Source of the DNA: Cytophagales bacterium
GTDB taxonomy: Bacteria; Bacteroidota; Bacteroidia; Cytophagales; 172606-1
Direction of reading: 5' to 3'
Length of the DNA: 64,000 nucleotides
Assembly (NCBI GenBank): GCA_030448185.1
Contig: JAUJNL010000008.1
Location: forward strand, 26,463-90,462
Made by a program: the position numbers and the translations under genes. The notes below the pieces were generated by a model. It was not told where the DNA came from, made no database searches, and was given only the letters and a program-made list of their open reading frames with translations. Positions 46,815-55,751 of this stretch are shown piece by piece (positions within the stretch are counted from its first letter, which is position 1; every line of letters starts with the position of its first letter).

Positions 46815-47198
46815 ATGGCAGCATCTAAAAAAGTACTGATTGCCGAAGACAGTTCCGTCATTCAGAATCTAACTAAAAAAATTCTGCAGTTTCAGAATTT
46901 TGACATTTCCTCCGTAAAAAATGGGGAGCAGGTACTACAGGCACTGGAAAAAGAAAACTTTGATATTATCCTGCTCGATATCAATATGCCGGTCATGGAT
47001 GGGATGGAGTGCGCCAGACAGGTACGTGCCCTACCGGATGCGACAAAATCCAGAATTCCCATTGTAGCCATTACCGGCAACGCCAAGAATTACTCCATGG
47101 AGGACTTCCAGGCCGTAGGAATCAACGAATACCTGCAGAAACCGCTTAACTTTGATAATCTGGTAGATATCGTCAAAAAGCTGACTGCTACGGCATAA
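46815..47198 (+). CDS. Single-domain response regulator
   Basis: 127 aa CheY-like receiver with no output domain. The acidic pocket is Glu11-Asp12, the phospho-acceptor Asp55 in IILLDINMPVMDG and the Lys in YLQKPL (about 108). It follows the hybrid kinase by two bases and is probably its partner: the HPt of the kinase could pass phosphate to it. Downstream target unknown. Confidence 0.92.
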   Translation: MAASKKVLIAEDSSVIQNLTKKILQFQNFDISSVKNGEQVLQALEKENFDIILLDINMPVMDGMECARQVRALPDATKSRIPIVAITGNAKNYSMEDFQAVGINEYLQKPLNFDNLVDIVKKLTATA

Positions 47199-47203
47199 TC
47201 AAA

Positions 47204-47314
47204 GTGAGCAGATGAGTTTATGAGTGCATGAGTTAAGAATGAAGGGTTCATAAGTAAATGGACAGATTAATCCTGGTTTTTGGCCGTGTACTCATAAACT
47301 CATCTGCTCCTCAC
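47204..47314. repeat. Intergenic word hairpin (GAGCAGATGAGTTTATGAGT)
   Basis: A 20-bp perfect inverted copy at 47206-47225 and 47290-47309, extended by further GAGTGCATGAGT-like words. It lies between two plus-strand genes and might be a transcript hairpin. There is no T run. Confidence 0.8.
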
Positions 47315-47331
47315 GCATCTGCTCATTTCCC

Positions 47332-47607
47332 ATGAAATACACGCCTCACTTTCTTTCCAAGTTAGAGGACATTTTTGCGGAATCAGATTACATGTTACGC
47401 TACGAGAAAGGGAATTTTAAAGCTGGGTGGTGTCTATTGAAAAATACCCGTATTGTGGTGATCAATAAATATTTCACCATTGATGGCAAGATCAACTGTT
47501 TGATTGATATCCTGAAAACAATTCCCCTCAGTCAGGAAGGCCTTACTGAAAGAAGCCGGAAGGTGCTGACCGAGATTACCCAACCGGAAGAAACCTTAAA
47601 TAGTTAA
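47332..47607 (+). CDS. Conserved hypothetical protein, 91 aa
   Basis: Small soluble protein with the segment LSKLEDIFAESDYMLRYEKGNF (about 9-30) and VVINKYFTIDGKINCLIDIL (about 42-61). I recall similar proteins in Bacteroidota genomes but no assigned function. It begins 18 bp after the word hairpin and shares the strand with the following PhnP-like gene. Confidence 0.65.
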   Translation: MKYTPHFLSKLEDIFAESDYMLRYEKGNFKAGWCLLKNTRIVVINKYFTIDGKINCLIDILKTIPLSQEGLTERSRKVLTEITQPEETLNS

Positions 47608-47703
47608 CAGTGAATAGTTAAAAGTTAATTGATGGCTATAAACGGAGTGCTGTGTGCATGTTCCATGTTAACTCTTAATTCTTAACTAAGAACGCTTAAC
47701 TAG

Positions 47704-48465
47704 ATGAAGATTACTTTTCTGGGAACCGGAACCTCGCAGGGAGTACCCGTAATCGGGTGCGAATGTGAAGTTTGCTCCTCGCTTGACTTTCGTGATAAAC
47801 GCCTGCGAGTATCAGTACATCTTCAGATTGAAGGCAAAAGTTTAATTATTGACTCCGGCCCTGATTTCCGGCAGCAGGTTCTCCGCGAACGGATCAAAAC
47901 CCTGGATGCTTTGTTGTTTACCCACGAACACAAAGACCACACTGCCGGGATGGATGACATACGGGCTTATAACTTCCGGCAGAATAAAGCCATTCCGGTA
48001 TTTGCCCGCAACTCAGTAATTGACGCCCTGAAGCGTGAATACGCTTACATTTTTTCGGATTTTAGCTATCCCGGAATCCCCCGGGTAGAGATGCATTGCA
48101 TCGAAAATAAGCCTTTTTTGTGTGAAGGAATTGAAGTAATACCGGTAGAAGTGTTGCATCACCGCCTCCCGGTATTTGGATTTCGCATTGGCGATTTCTC
48201 TTATATCACCGATGCCAACTACATTGCCGAAACGGAAATGAAAAAGTTGGAAGGCTCCAAAGTAATTGTCTGCAACGCACTTCGTAGGGAAGCGCATCTC
48301 TCCCATTTTACCTTAACTCAGGCCGTTGACCTGATGACGCATCTTAAACCTAAGCAAGCATTTCTGACCCATATCAGCCACCAGATGGGCTTGCATGCCC
48401 AGGTAGAACGCACCATTCCCTCCTTTGTACGCCTGGCCTACGACGGCCTGAGAATTGAGTTATGA
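47704..48465 (+). CDS. PhnP-like MBL-fold metallohydrolase
   Basis: 253 aa. Metal site: LFTHEHKDHTAGMDD (HxHxDH, about 76-82), with further ligands in GPDF and LTHISHQMG. FLGTGTSQGVPVIGCECEVC at the N-terminus holds the Cys cluster typical of the phosphoribosyl 1,2-cyclic phosphate phosphodiesterase family. In Bacteroidota this family is conserved as a single-copy gene, often annotated as a phosphonate-metabolism or tRNA-processing-like hydrolase; which substrate it uses here is unknown. Confidence 0.87.
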   Translation: MKITFLGTGTSQGVPVIGCECEVCSSLDFRDKRLRVSVHLQIEGKSLIIDSGPDFRQQVLRERIKTLDALLFTHEHKDHTAGMDDIRAYNFRQNKAIPVFARNSVIDALKREYAYIFSDFSYPGIPRVEMHCIENKPFLCEGIEVIPVEVLHHRLPVFGFRIGDFSYITDANYIAETEMKKLEGSKVIVCNALRREAHLSHFTLTQAVDLMTHLKPKQAFLTHISHQMGLHAQVERTIPSFVRLAYDGLRIEL

Positions 48466-48640
48466 GTTTAAAAGTGAACAAGTTGATGAGGTAGGAAGTA
48501 AGAGGTATGAATGAGTGAGGGGAGGGGGATGAGTAAAGTTTCATCCGTTTTATTTTCGCAGCTAATACTATTTTCCTTTTACCTCTTAACGTCTCTACTT
48601 CTTACCTCATAAACTCTTCACTTTTAGCTTATTCACTCAT
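48463..48640. repeat. Intergenic word hairpin (GAGGTAGGAAGTAAGAGGTA / TACCTCTTAACG...TTACCTC)
   Basis: The left side (48463-48520) is rich in ATGAGTTTAAAAGTGAACA and GAGGTAGGAAGTAAGAGG words; the right side (48580-48640) carries their inverse (ACTTCTTACCTCATAAACTC, TTCACTTTTAG). The match is imperfect but spans about 50 bp each side. It separates the PhnP-like gene from the next. Confidence 0.6.
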
Positions 48641-48757
48641 CAGCAAGTAAGGTCTAATCAAACGCATGTAGGTTTCAGTCAGATTAGGAATTTTAATTCC
48701 TGAACGGGTATAGTTTATTCGATTGTTGTTTGTTTATAAATTTAAAACCTTACTAAT

Positions 48758-49087
48758 ATGTCTTTACAGAAACAAAACTGCTCGTTGGCTGAAAAGGCCA
48801 GAACATGTATGGCTGACATTAAAGCCGTTACCCGGGGTGAATTTGATATGATCCGCTGGATGAATCACGTAGCATTTGAAGCGAAGATCACTGAAGTAGA
48901 ACGGGCTCTTGACGTTTATAATACCCGTCTGCAAGAAGCTGACAATGCAAGGAAAGTATTTGAATCCAAACAGCGTGAACTGGAAGAATTAGCCCAGCAG
49001 TTCCTGCCGCAGATTGTACTCCCGATGCTGGAAGAAGAAACCCCAGTTGCCGAGGCAAAACTGAGCCCGGCTAAAAGTACAAAATAA
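48758..49087 (+). CDS. Hypothetical coiled-coil protein, 109 aa
   Basis: Predicted mostly helical: residues about 38-85 read as a coiled coil (VERALDVYNTRLQEADNARKV, ESKQRELEELAQQF). Two cysteines lie near the N-terminus (Cys8, Cys17). No known family. It is followed by the DUF2807 gene about 60 bp later. Confidence 0.6.
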   Translation: MSLQKQNCSLAEKARTCMADIKAVTRGEFDMIRWMNHVAFEAKITEVERALDVYNTRLQEADNARKVFESKQRELEELAQQFLPQIVLPMLEEETPVAEAKLSPAKSTK

Positions 49088-49148
49088 TTTTTTATGGGTG
49101 GATGCAACCCCGGGAAAGTAGCCATCATCTTTGCTAAAAAGAGATGCT

Positions 49149-49913
49149 ATGAAAAAGTTACTTTCTATTGCACAATTCGTATGGGTATTTTTGCTGCTTA
49201 CCAGTTTTCAGGCTTATTCGCAGATTGAGCAAAAACGGCAAGTATCTAGTTTTGAAGGGATTGATGTTGGCAGTGCCATCGAACTATTTATTAAACAGGG
49301 CAATGAGCAGTCAGTAGTCGTTAAAACCGATGATGATCTGCAAGATAAAGTTACTACTGAGGTCAATAACAATATCCTTACCCTCCGGATGGATGTAAAA
49401 AACCAGGAAGATTGGCGAAATAAGAAAGTAATTATTACGGTCACTACGCCTGAATTAGGCAGCCTTCGTACTGGTGGTGCTTCTCGCGTAAACAGTGATG
49501 CTACTTTCAAATCAGCTGATTTCGATCTGCATTTAGAAGGAGCCAGCAAAGTAAAGTTGTCGTTAAACGCTGAGCAATTAGAGGCTGAACTTAATGGAGC
49601 AAGTATACTAGATCTGAGCCTCACGGCTAAAACGATAAAAATGCAGCTTTCGGGAGCTAGCAAAACCAATATAACGGGCAATACGGATGAGCAGGAGCTT
49701 AATCTGAGCGGAGCCAGTCATTACGAGGCCTTTAAGCTGGATTCCAAACGTGCCATCGTGGACGCAAGCAGTGCCAGTAAAGCTAATATTTCTGTTTCTG
49801 AACAACTGAGTGCTAACCTTAGCAGTGCCAGCCACCTTAACTATAAGGGTAATGCTAAGGCAAATCAGTTAAAGAGTAGCGGAGCAGCCAGTATTCGTAA
49901 AGCTGGAGAATAA
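49149..49913 (+). CDS. Exported head GIN (DUF2807) domain protein
   Basis: 254 aa from the ATG at 49149, which gives a clean signal peptide (MKKLLSIAQFVWVFLLLTSFQAYSQ); an ATG at 49131 adds six residues. The mature protein is a repeated beta-helix-like pattern of Leu/Ser/Gly with GGASRV, EGASKVKLSL, NGASILDLSL, SGASKTNITG, SGASHYEAF units, the DUF2807 (head GIN domain) signature found in many Bacteroidota. Function unknown, probably cell envelope. Confidence 0.85.
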   Translation: MKKLLSIAQFVWVFLLLTSFQAYSQIEQKRQVSSFEGIDVGSAIELFIKQGNEQSVVVKTDDDLQDKVTTEVNNNILTLRMDVKNQEDWRNKKVIITVTTPELGSLRTGGASRVNSDATFKSADFDLHLEGASKVKLSLNAEQLEAELNGASILDLSLTAKTIKMQLSGASKTNITGNTDEQELNLSGASHYEAFKLDSKRAIVDASSASKANISVSEQLSANLSSASHLNYKGNAKANQLKSSGAASIRKAGE

Positions 49914-49939
49914 TTTGCATCTTTCTTCCCGTCTGGTTC

Positions 49940-49969
49940 AGGCTACACATAGGTAGCCTTTTTTATTTT
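49940..49969 (+). terminator. Rho-independent terminator
   Basis: AGGCTAC (49940-49946) pairs with GTAGCCT (49953-49959), followed by a T run. It ends the DUF2807 transcript before the convergent HPt gene. Confidence 0.85.
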
Positions 49970-49977
49970 TACATGCC

Positions 49978-50427
49978 TTAAGTACGATCAGAGGGAAGTT
50001 CTGCTGGCAATTTGTCAATTGCCCTTGCAAAAACCAGGGCAATCTTTCCGGCTAATCCTTTTATTTCCGGCAGAGGTAGCTTTTCCCGTGAACCTTTACC
50101 CATTTCTTCCAAAAGCTGAAGATCGTCGGCCAAGTGTTGAAGCCCAAATAATTTTAGATTAGACTTAAGTTTATGAGCTTGAGCCCCCATACGCGGCCAA
50201 TCTTGGCTATCTATGGCTTCAGATAAGGCATTTACTTCTGGGGGCGTTTTTTCAATGAATGAGGTAATAATAGCATACAGTCCGGTTGTGCCCTCGCCAA
50301 CCAGGCGTTTAAGCTCAGCAATATCATAGGCGGGCATCTGTCCCAGTTCCATAGAAGGTACTAATTCTTTATCAGGCGCTTCATCCATAGTAAAGTAATT
50401 TTTTATATTCCGGATTGGGTTTGTCAT
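49978..50427 (-). CDS. Stand-alone HPt phosphotransfer protein
   Basis: 149 aa, with an HPt four-helix domain at about residues 40-140. The phospho-acceptor is His85 in AQAHKLKSNLKLFGL. The rest of the motif (surface Lys and Gly) is present. The lone HPt could shuttle phosphate between the kinases with receivers but no HPt, such as the three-receiver kinase at 13.8 kb. It is convergent with the DUF2807 gene. Confidence 0.85.
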   Translation of the reverse strand: MTNPIRNIKNYFTMDEAPDKELVPSMELGQMPAYDIAELKRLVGEGTTGLYAIITSFIEKTPPEVNALSEAIDSQDWPRMGAQAHKLKSNLKLFGLQHLADDLQLLEEMGKGSREKLPLPEIKGLAGKIALVFARAIDKLPAELPSDRT

Positions 50428-50508
50428 GCCAAATAGCTAAAACTGATATTGCCTTGTTAACTTACTACTACTTTAACACGTTACGCCATACCTATACTAT
50501 ATCTGTGG

Positions 50509-50570
50509 TTGTTCCGCATTTAGCTTCGCTGAGATAGTTGCCATGCGGAGCCCTGAAATTGGTCATCCAC
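50509..50570. repeat. Palindromic intergenic element B (CCGCAT/ATGCGG family, left arm deleted)
   Basis: Bases 50509-50549 match the inner core of element A (8249-8290) with one indel and one substitution, including TTCCGCATT, AGCTTCGCTGAGA and ATGCGGA. The right arm reads CCTGAAATTGGTCATCCAC; its inverse is absent on the left apart from GTGG, so the element seems to have lost its left arm. It lies just upstream of the lone HPt gene. Confidence 0.7.
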
Positions 50571-51760
50571 TATTAAAGGCGTTAGTATTAATTATTCGGG
50601 TAATACCTTGTGAGCAATAAAATTGAACGAAAGTCAGTAAGCTATTCGTCTGCCCCGCCGAATAAACTGAACTGCTTAGTCTGCTATGTACGTTCCATTC
50701 GGCCTTACCAGTGTAAATAGTAGGTGATATTATTAATCTGAACGCCTGCTATTCATTCCTGCTATTTAAAGTCGGGCACTTTCTCACCATTTTTAGCCCA
50801 ACGCCCCTCGGCAATGTCACTTCAATGGGGCCTGGATTATAATGGGTAGCTTTGCGAAGGGCAACACAAAAACAAGAATACTGAATTATTCAAAACGCGC
50901 AGAGCGCAACCGGTTAATGGCAATTTGCAAAAAGCGCTGTACAATCCGTTATGATTGGCTCTCTGTTTTTGGGGAATATCAGAATGCGGGCGTTAGGCTA
51001 TACTCGCAATTATTCCGGTTTACCAGACATAGTGCCCTGCCGAATAATTCGACGCAGCATTAAACCGGAAGATCACTGTACGCCTGGATTGTCGGCAGAT
51101 TATCTCTTTACTGAATGCCCACGTCCTGAAATAAATATAAAACTTTGGTTCCAGTTTATAATAACTGCTGGAAATCGGGCGTCCCAGCAGTTGCAACACT
51201 TACCTGAGAGAGCCCTTCAGATTGCGACGATACGTTCAAAACCGACAGCCTCTTCTTTCTTTGCCTGTACACCCCATGACCCTGTTTCAGGATTAAATCA
51301 AAACCGGTAAATTGTTTTCTGAAACTAGTGTACTGCATCCACTCAGCAGACACCAGTAAGTAATAATCTGATCAGTATCAGGAAAAACTTTTGTTGAAAA
51401 GGAGAATCTCATAAAAAAACCGCGGTTAGCCGCCGAATTATTTCTAATAAAATTTTCCGGTAAATTTCAGCTTTATTACCGTGCCTAAATAGCAGTAATT
51501 GCCGTTATTACTCCCATTTACAACACCTAAGCGTACCGCAATGAAACGAAAGTGATGGATTAATTAAGCGATGAAACTGGCAGGACGTTTGTACAAGTCT
51601 TTAGACTGGCAGGTTCTATCAAACAGAACGACCGGGTAACTTATCAAATTGTAGAAGATAAATGGGCAATCAGGCAGTTAAAATAAATCCATTGTGATCA
51701 CAATAGATTGTAAACTAGTCTACTTATAAAAACAAGGGATTCAGATTGCGAATCCCTTTT
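50571..51760. other. Relic-rich region, no intact gene
   Basis: About 1.2 kb. Several short frames are visible but none is supported. On the plus strand a peptide tail reads LAGSIKQNDRVTYQIVEDKW and ends at a TAA at 51684 (region 51597-51686), looking like the end of a lost gene. On the minus strand a segment near 51250 reads KKEEAVGFERIVAI. Neither is recognised. Confidence 0.45.
51735..51757 (-). terminator. Terminator of the TPR pseudogene
   Basis: AGGGATTC and GAATCCCT form an 8-bp stem; on the minus strand a TTGTTTTTAT tract follows. It lies four bases after the TAA (51761-51763) of the TPR relic. Confidence 0.8.
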
Positions 51761-52601
51761 TTACTTGCTAACACAATACGTTTCAATTGCCTTTGCCGCT
51801 TCCGGATAACCCAGTCTTTGCGCCTGCTCAGATGCTGACAGCCATCCTGAGTTCTTCTGCAATAGCTCAGACATTCCCAGGCTGTAATATCCCTTAGCAG
51901 AGATTACTATTTAGCGGATGCTCTGTCTGAAGTCAGAATAGCTCCCGGAAAATCCTGCAGACGCGCTTTCCGTACCGGTTATAATAATAATTCTCGTCGC
52001 GGGGATTAGAAAAGCAGCATTGCCTTATCAAAGTTCTCCAGTGCTTCTTTCATACCTCGAATCTGCCCAATTAGCCATAGCAGTCTTTGCAGCAACATTA
52101 GCTCATTTTATTCACTTGCCCGTACTTGAGTTCGCTGAATTCAAACAATACGTATCCCCGGTCAAAATACAATTCTGCCGAATCTGGTTGCAGTACAATA
52201 GCCCGGTTACTCATAAATCATCCAGCGCACCGGTCAGGTTCTTCTGGGCCGTACGAACCGGGCCCGGTTATAGTAAGGCTTATAAAAATTAGCGTTAAGC
52301 TGGATGGCGCAGTCCATAATCAAGCTGAGCTTCCTGATATTTCTTCAAATTCAAAAAAGCTACCCCGCGGGCATTGAAGGCTTCAAAATTATTATCGTCT
52401 CTTTCTATTGCCTTGTTAAGAAATTCTACTGCTTCCGCATACCGCTGCTCTCTAAGCAGTGTTCGTCCTCTTTCAGAAAAGCTTCAGAAGACTGCGAACA
52501 GGCGCGGAAACTAAAAGTAACAGAGGTAATAACAACCAAAAGCCCAAACCAATAATCTGCCGGTAGGTAAAACTCAAGAAATATAAAGTAGACCGCAACA
52601 T
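51761..52601 (-). pseudogene. TPR-repeat lipoprotein, decayed by multiple frameshifts
   Basis: The ATG at 52601 opens a hydrophobic leader that, after a shift, reads VTFSFRACSQSSEAFLKE, a lipoprotein-like signal with Cys. Downstream pieces in different frames spell TPR helices: YAEAVEFLNKAIERDDNNFEAFNARG, ALDDL, LQPDSAELYFDRGYVLF and a final GYPEAAKAIETYC ending at TAA 51761-51763. Several one-base indels and in-frame stops break it. TPR lipoproteins of this kind act as scaffolds in Bacteroidota. A terminator still follows. Confidence 0.75.
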
Positions 52602-52643
52602 ACAATTTTTACTATTTTTTCAGCCAATTACTCTGACTCAAAC

Positions 52644-53249
52644 TCACTCAGCTTCCAAGGTTTCCAGTATATCAGCCAATGTCAAACTCTTTTACTCGGG
52701 CCTGATCTCGTGACTTCCTTTTAAAGCGATTCCTTTTAACGGCATTTGTTCCAGCAAGGAATAAATGCTGGAGGACTCTAGTCCAAAACCAAGAGTAGTA
52801 CCGCGTATTGTTTGGCCACCTTACCGATCTCGTACCGCATAGGAGATCCATTGCTCGTTCAGATCAGACTCCAACAAAAGAGATACAAACGGAGCTACAG
52901 CGCCGTATTTTCATTGAACCAATGGGCACTACTCTGCGCATGCCACCTTACTTACAAATAAGCGAATCCCCAAAGCTAATCCTTTCCAATCCGAGGCATT
53001 TTCAACCTGAAGCCATTGCAGAGAATAGTGTGGCAACAACGCTTTCCAGCCTGATCGGCATCCGAAACTTCACCGACAAACTGGACTCGGCTATCCAGCC
53101 CGACAATAGACTGAAATTGTTGTGGACTTACAAATCTGGCAGAAGTAGCCTCAGGCAGAAACCTAGTATGTCTACTCCATTCCGGCACAATAACGGGCAT
53201 CACTCAGGTTGGAAATACTACCAGTCTTTACAAACGTTCTCAGTGCCAT
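52644..53249 (-). pseudogene. TrpF-like (phosphoribosylanthranilate isomerase paralogue) beta/alpha-barrel, decayed
   Basis: An ATG at 53249 begins MALRTFVKTGSISNLSDARYCAGM, matching the start of TrpF-type barrels (KICGITxxxDA). The protein would end LADILETLEAE at 52644, giving the size of TrpF (about 200 aa), but stops and frame changes interrupt the middle. Such TrpF-like paralogues occur in Cytophagales. It lies just upstream of the TPR relic on the same strand, so the two may have decayed together. Confidence 0.55.
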
Positions 53250-53318
53250 AGTTACGGACCGGATTGGGGACCGAGGATTTGATCTATTAAATAAGGTTGC
53301 GATTCGTAGCGGAGTACC

Positions 53319-53463
53319 TAATACCCCGCCAATTTAATTTTTTGAGTTATTCCGCATTTTCAATGCGGAACTTCGGAAAAGGCGTATTTAAAATGCGCTT
53401 CTCTGTGCATCCGCATTCCAAATGCGGATGCACATTTATAAAAACTAAATTGGCGGTGTACTA
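53319..53463. repeat. Palindromic element C (CCGCAT/ATGCGG family, two hairpins, MITE-like)
   Basis: Terminal inverted arms at 53319-53342 and 53440-53463 match at 21 of 24 positions and contain CGCCAATTTA. Inside are two perfect hairpins: TTCCGCATT/AATGCGGAA (53350-53370) and TGCATCCGCATT/AATGCGGATGCA (53406-53432). Arms resemble those of elements A and B in position and in a CAATTT core. It separates the relic zone from the polyprenyl synthase. Confidence 0.8.
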
Positions 53464-53587
53464 GGGTGCAAAGTAAAAAATAATCCTATTTCCGGCTCTT
53501 ATAGCCAATGGCAGTCCTACCGGAATCGACCTAATTGCTTAGGCCCATTTCCCATATAGGCATTATGATATTAGTCCTGATGTCATT

Positions 53588-54562
53588 TTACTTCTTCCGC
53601 TCAATCGTAAAGCGCACCAGCTGTTCGAGGGAATGACGGTACTCAGAAACAGGGAGTTTGTTTAAAATACGGATTGCTTCATCCTGATATGTATGCATTA
53701 CCTCCGTTGCGTATTCAATACCACCACTTTTCTTCACGAAATCAATTACCTCAGCTACTTTCCGGGGCTTGTGGCTTTCGTTTTTTATCAGGTAAATTAT
53801 GTTTCGCTTATCAGACCAGGAAGCTTTATTCAGGGAATAAATCAGAGGAAGGGTCATCTTCTTCTCCTTGATATCAATACCCAGCGGTTTACCAATCTCA
53901 TCATTACCGTAGTCAAACAGATCATCTTTAATCTGGAAGGCAATACCGACTTTTTCCCCAAACTGGCGGGCTATCTCAATACTAGCTGCATCAGCATCTA
54001 CTGAGGCGGCTCCTACTGCCGTGCAGGAGGCAATAAGAGAAGCGGTCTTCTGCCGGATAATCTCAAAATAGACGTCCTCGGTAATATCCAAACGGCGGGC
54101 CTTCTCCATCTGCAACAGCTCTCCCTCACTTAAGTCACGGACGGCTTTGGAAACAATGCGGAGCAGATCAAAATCATTGTGGTCAATGGATAAGAGCATT
54201 CCCCGTGAAAGAAGATAATCACCAACCAGCACCGCTACTTTGTTTTTCCAGAGGGCATTGATGGAGAAGAAGCCCCGTCGGTAATTAGATTCATCCACCA
54301 CATCGTCGTGGACCAGACTGGCAGTGTGCAGCAATTCGATCAGGGCCGCTCCCCGGTAAGTAGCTTCATTTACCTCACCGCAGGTCTTAGCGGTCAGGAA
54401 TACAAACATAGGCCGGATCTGTTTGCCCTTCCGTTTCACAATATAATTCATGATTTGATCCAACAACATCACGTTGGTTTTCATGAATGAACGAAACTTT
54501 AGTTCAAACACTTCCATTTCACCCACAATGGGGGCCTGAATTTCCTGAATGCTAATTGCCAT
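53588..54562 (-). CDS. Trans-polyprenyl diphosphate synthase
   Basis: 324 aa, long-chain isoprenyl diphosphate synthase. The two Asp-rich substrate sites are present: HDDVVDESNYRRG (first) and KDDLFDYGND (second). It builds the C35-C40 prenyl chain, most likely the menaquinone side chain used by the act complex earlier in the window; chain length cannot be read directly. Start ATG at 54562, with a promoter upstream. Confidence 0.92.
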   Translation of the reverse strand: MAISIQEIQAPIVGEMEVFELKFRSFMKTNVMLLDQIMNYIVKRKGKQIRPMFVFLTAKTCGEVNEATYRGAALIELLHTASLVHDDVVDESNYRRGFFSINALWKNKVAVLVGDYLLSRGMLLSIDHNDFDLLRIVSKAVRDLSEGELLQMEKARRLDITEDVYFEIIRQKTASLIASCTAVGAASVDADAASIEIARQFGEKVGIAFQIKDDLFDYGNDEIGKPLGIDIKEKKMTLPLIYSLNKASWSDKRNIIYLIKNESHKPRKVAEVIDFVKKSGGIEYATEVMHTYQDEAIRILNKLPVSEYRHSLEQLVRFTIERKK

Positions 54563-54575
54563 GGAGGTAAGTTCA

Positions 54576-54607
54576 CAATTTTACCGCCTGTACATGCAAT
54601 TGCCAAA
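54576..54607 (-). promoter_or_regulatory. Bacteroidota-type promoter of the polyprenyl synthase gene
   Basis: On the minus strand TTTG (54607-54604) is followed after 20 bp by TAAAATTG (54583-54576), seven of eight positions of TAnnTTTG at normal spacing. It is about 14 bp from the start codon, so the 5' leader would be very short. Confidence 0.6.
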
Positions 54608-54835
54608 ACTTAGTCAATTGGATTGCACAAGATCACGGAAATAAAACAACGCTACCACCGGAAAAGTTATACTCCGGCGGGTTTTGCTTCGAAATTAACT
54701 ATTATCCCGAAAGCTACCTATAGGGTACTTGAGCAAATTAGATTGTCTGGCAATGTGATGCGTAATACAGGAGAAAGTAGCGGCCCTGGCAGTACAGGCA
54801 AGCACTATACGGAGAGGCTTTTGCATTTGCAGCCA

Positions 54836-55666
54836 TTAAAGACCATAAAATGAAAGAGCATTTCTGCCTAAAATCAATTCTTGTTCGTGAGCAGAAAGAC
54901 CAGTTATGTATTCCTCCACCATTCCCATTACTTCTTGATAACTAGCTGCTACTTTGCATACCGGCCAATCCGAACCAATCATTAAACGCTTAGGCCCAAA
55001 GGCCTCAAGTGCCACTTCCAGATAAGGCGTAAAATCTTCCCGTTTCCAGCGGTGCCAGTCTGCTTCCGTAACCATTCCAGAAAGCTTACAACTTACATTA
55101 CCATGAGCCGATAACCTTTTAATATCGGTAGCCCAGGGTTCAATCCGTTGATCTTTAATCAATGGTTTGGCCAGATGATCAAGCACGAAGGGCTGATCCG
55201 GAAAAAGGCTGACAAACTCGGTAGCTACCGGAAGATTATGCGGATAAATAAGGATATCGTAGGTAAAATTGAACTTACGCAGACACTTGATTCCTCTTGT
55301 AAACCGGGGACGGAGCAGGAACTGGTCGTCGGGCTCAGCCTGAACAATATGTCTAAACCCAGCCAGCTTGGGAAATTGAGAAAAATATGCCAGTCTCTCT
55401 TCTATAGTATCTGCCTGCAAATCTACCCAACCGACAACGCCTTTGATAAAATCATAGGTTCCGGTCAGTTCCAACAGAAAGGCAGTTTCATCCTCTGATT
55501 GAGATGCCTGCACGGCTACACACCCGTCGTAACCTGCTCTTTCCATTTCCGGCTTCAGATCCTCCGGCAGGAAATCCCTCCGGATATTGGCCATCTCATT
55601 AGTGATCCAACCAAACGCTTCCGGGGTATACTGCCAGAAGTGCTGGTGAGAGTCGATTTTAGGCAT
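54836..55666 (-). CDS. Amidohydrolase, L-fuconolactonase-like
   Basis: 276 aa TIM-barrel metal hydrolase of the amidohydrolase family (L-rhamnono-/L-fucono-lactonase group). The metal motif DSHQHFW is at residues 5-11, VAVQASQSEDETAFLLEL and VGWVDLQA follow, and the second metal Asp lies in MIGSDWPVC. It would hydrolyse a sugar lactone formed by oxidation of L-fucose or L-rhamnose. The mutarotase gene lies 85 bp upstream on the same strand, consistent with a deoxysugar operon. Confidence 0.85.
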   Translation of the reverse strand: MPKIDSHQHFWQYTPEAFGWITNEMANIRRDFLPEDLKPEMERAGYDGCVAVQASQSEDETAFLLELTGTYDFIKGVVGWVDLQADTIEERLAYFSQFPKLAGFRHIVQAEPDDQFLLRPRFTRGIKCLRKFNFTYDILIYPHNLPVATEFVSLFPDQPFVLDHLAKPLIKDQRIEPWATDIKRLSAHGNVSCKLSGMVTEADWHRWKREDFTPYLEVALEAFGPKRLMIGSDWPVCKVAASYQEVMGMVEEYITGLSAHEQELILGRNALSFYGL

Positions 55667-55751
55667 AGAGGTAATTATTGTTAAATGCTAAATTGTTTGA
55701 CTGTTGAGCAAAATACTTTTACAGGAAACCGCTTTACAGCCATTCAATCAG

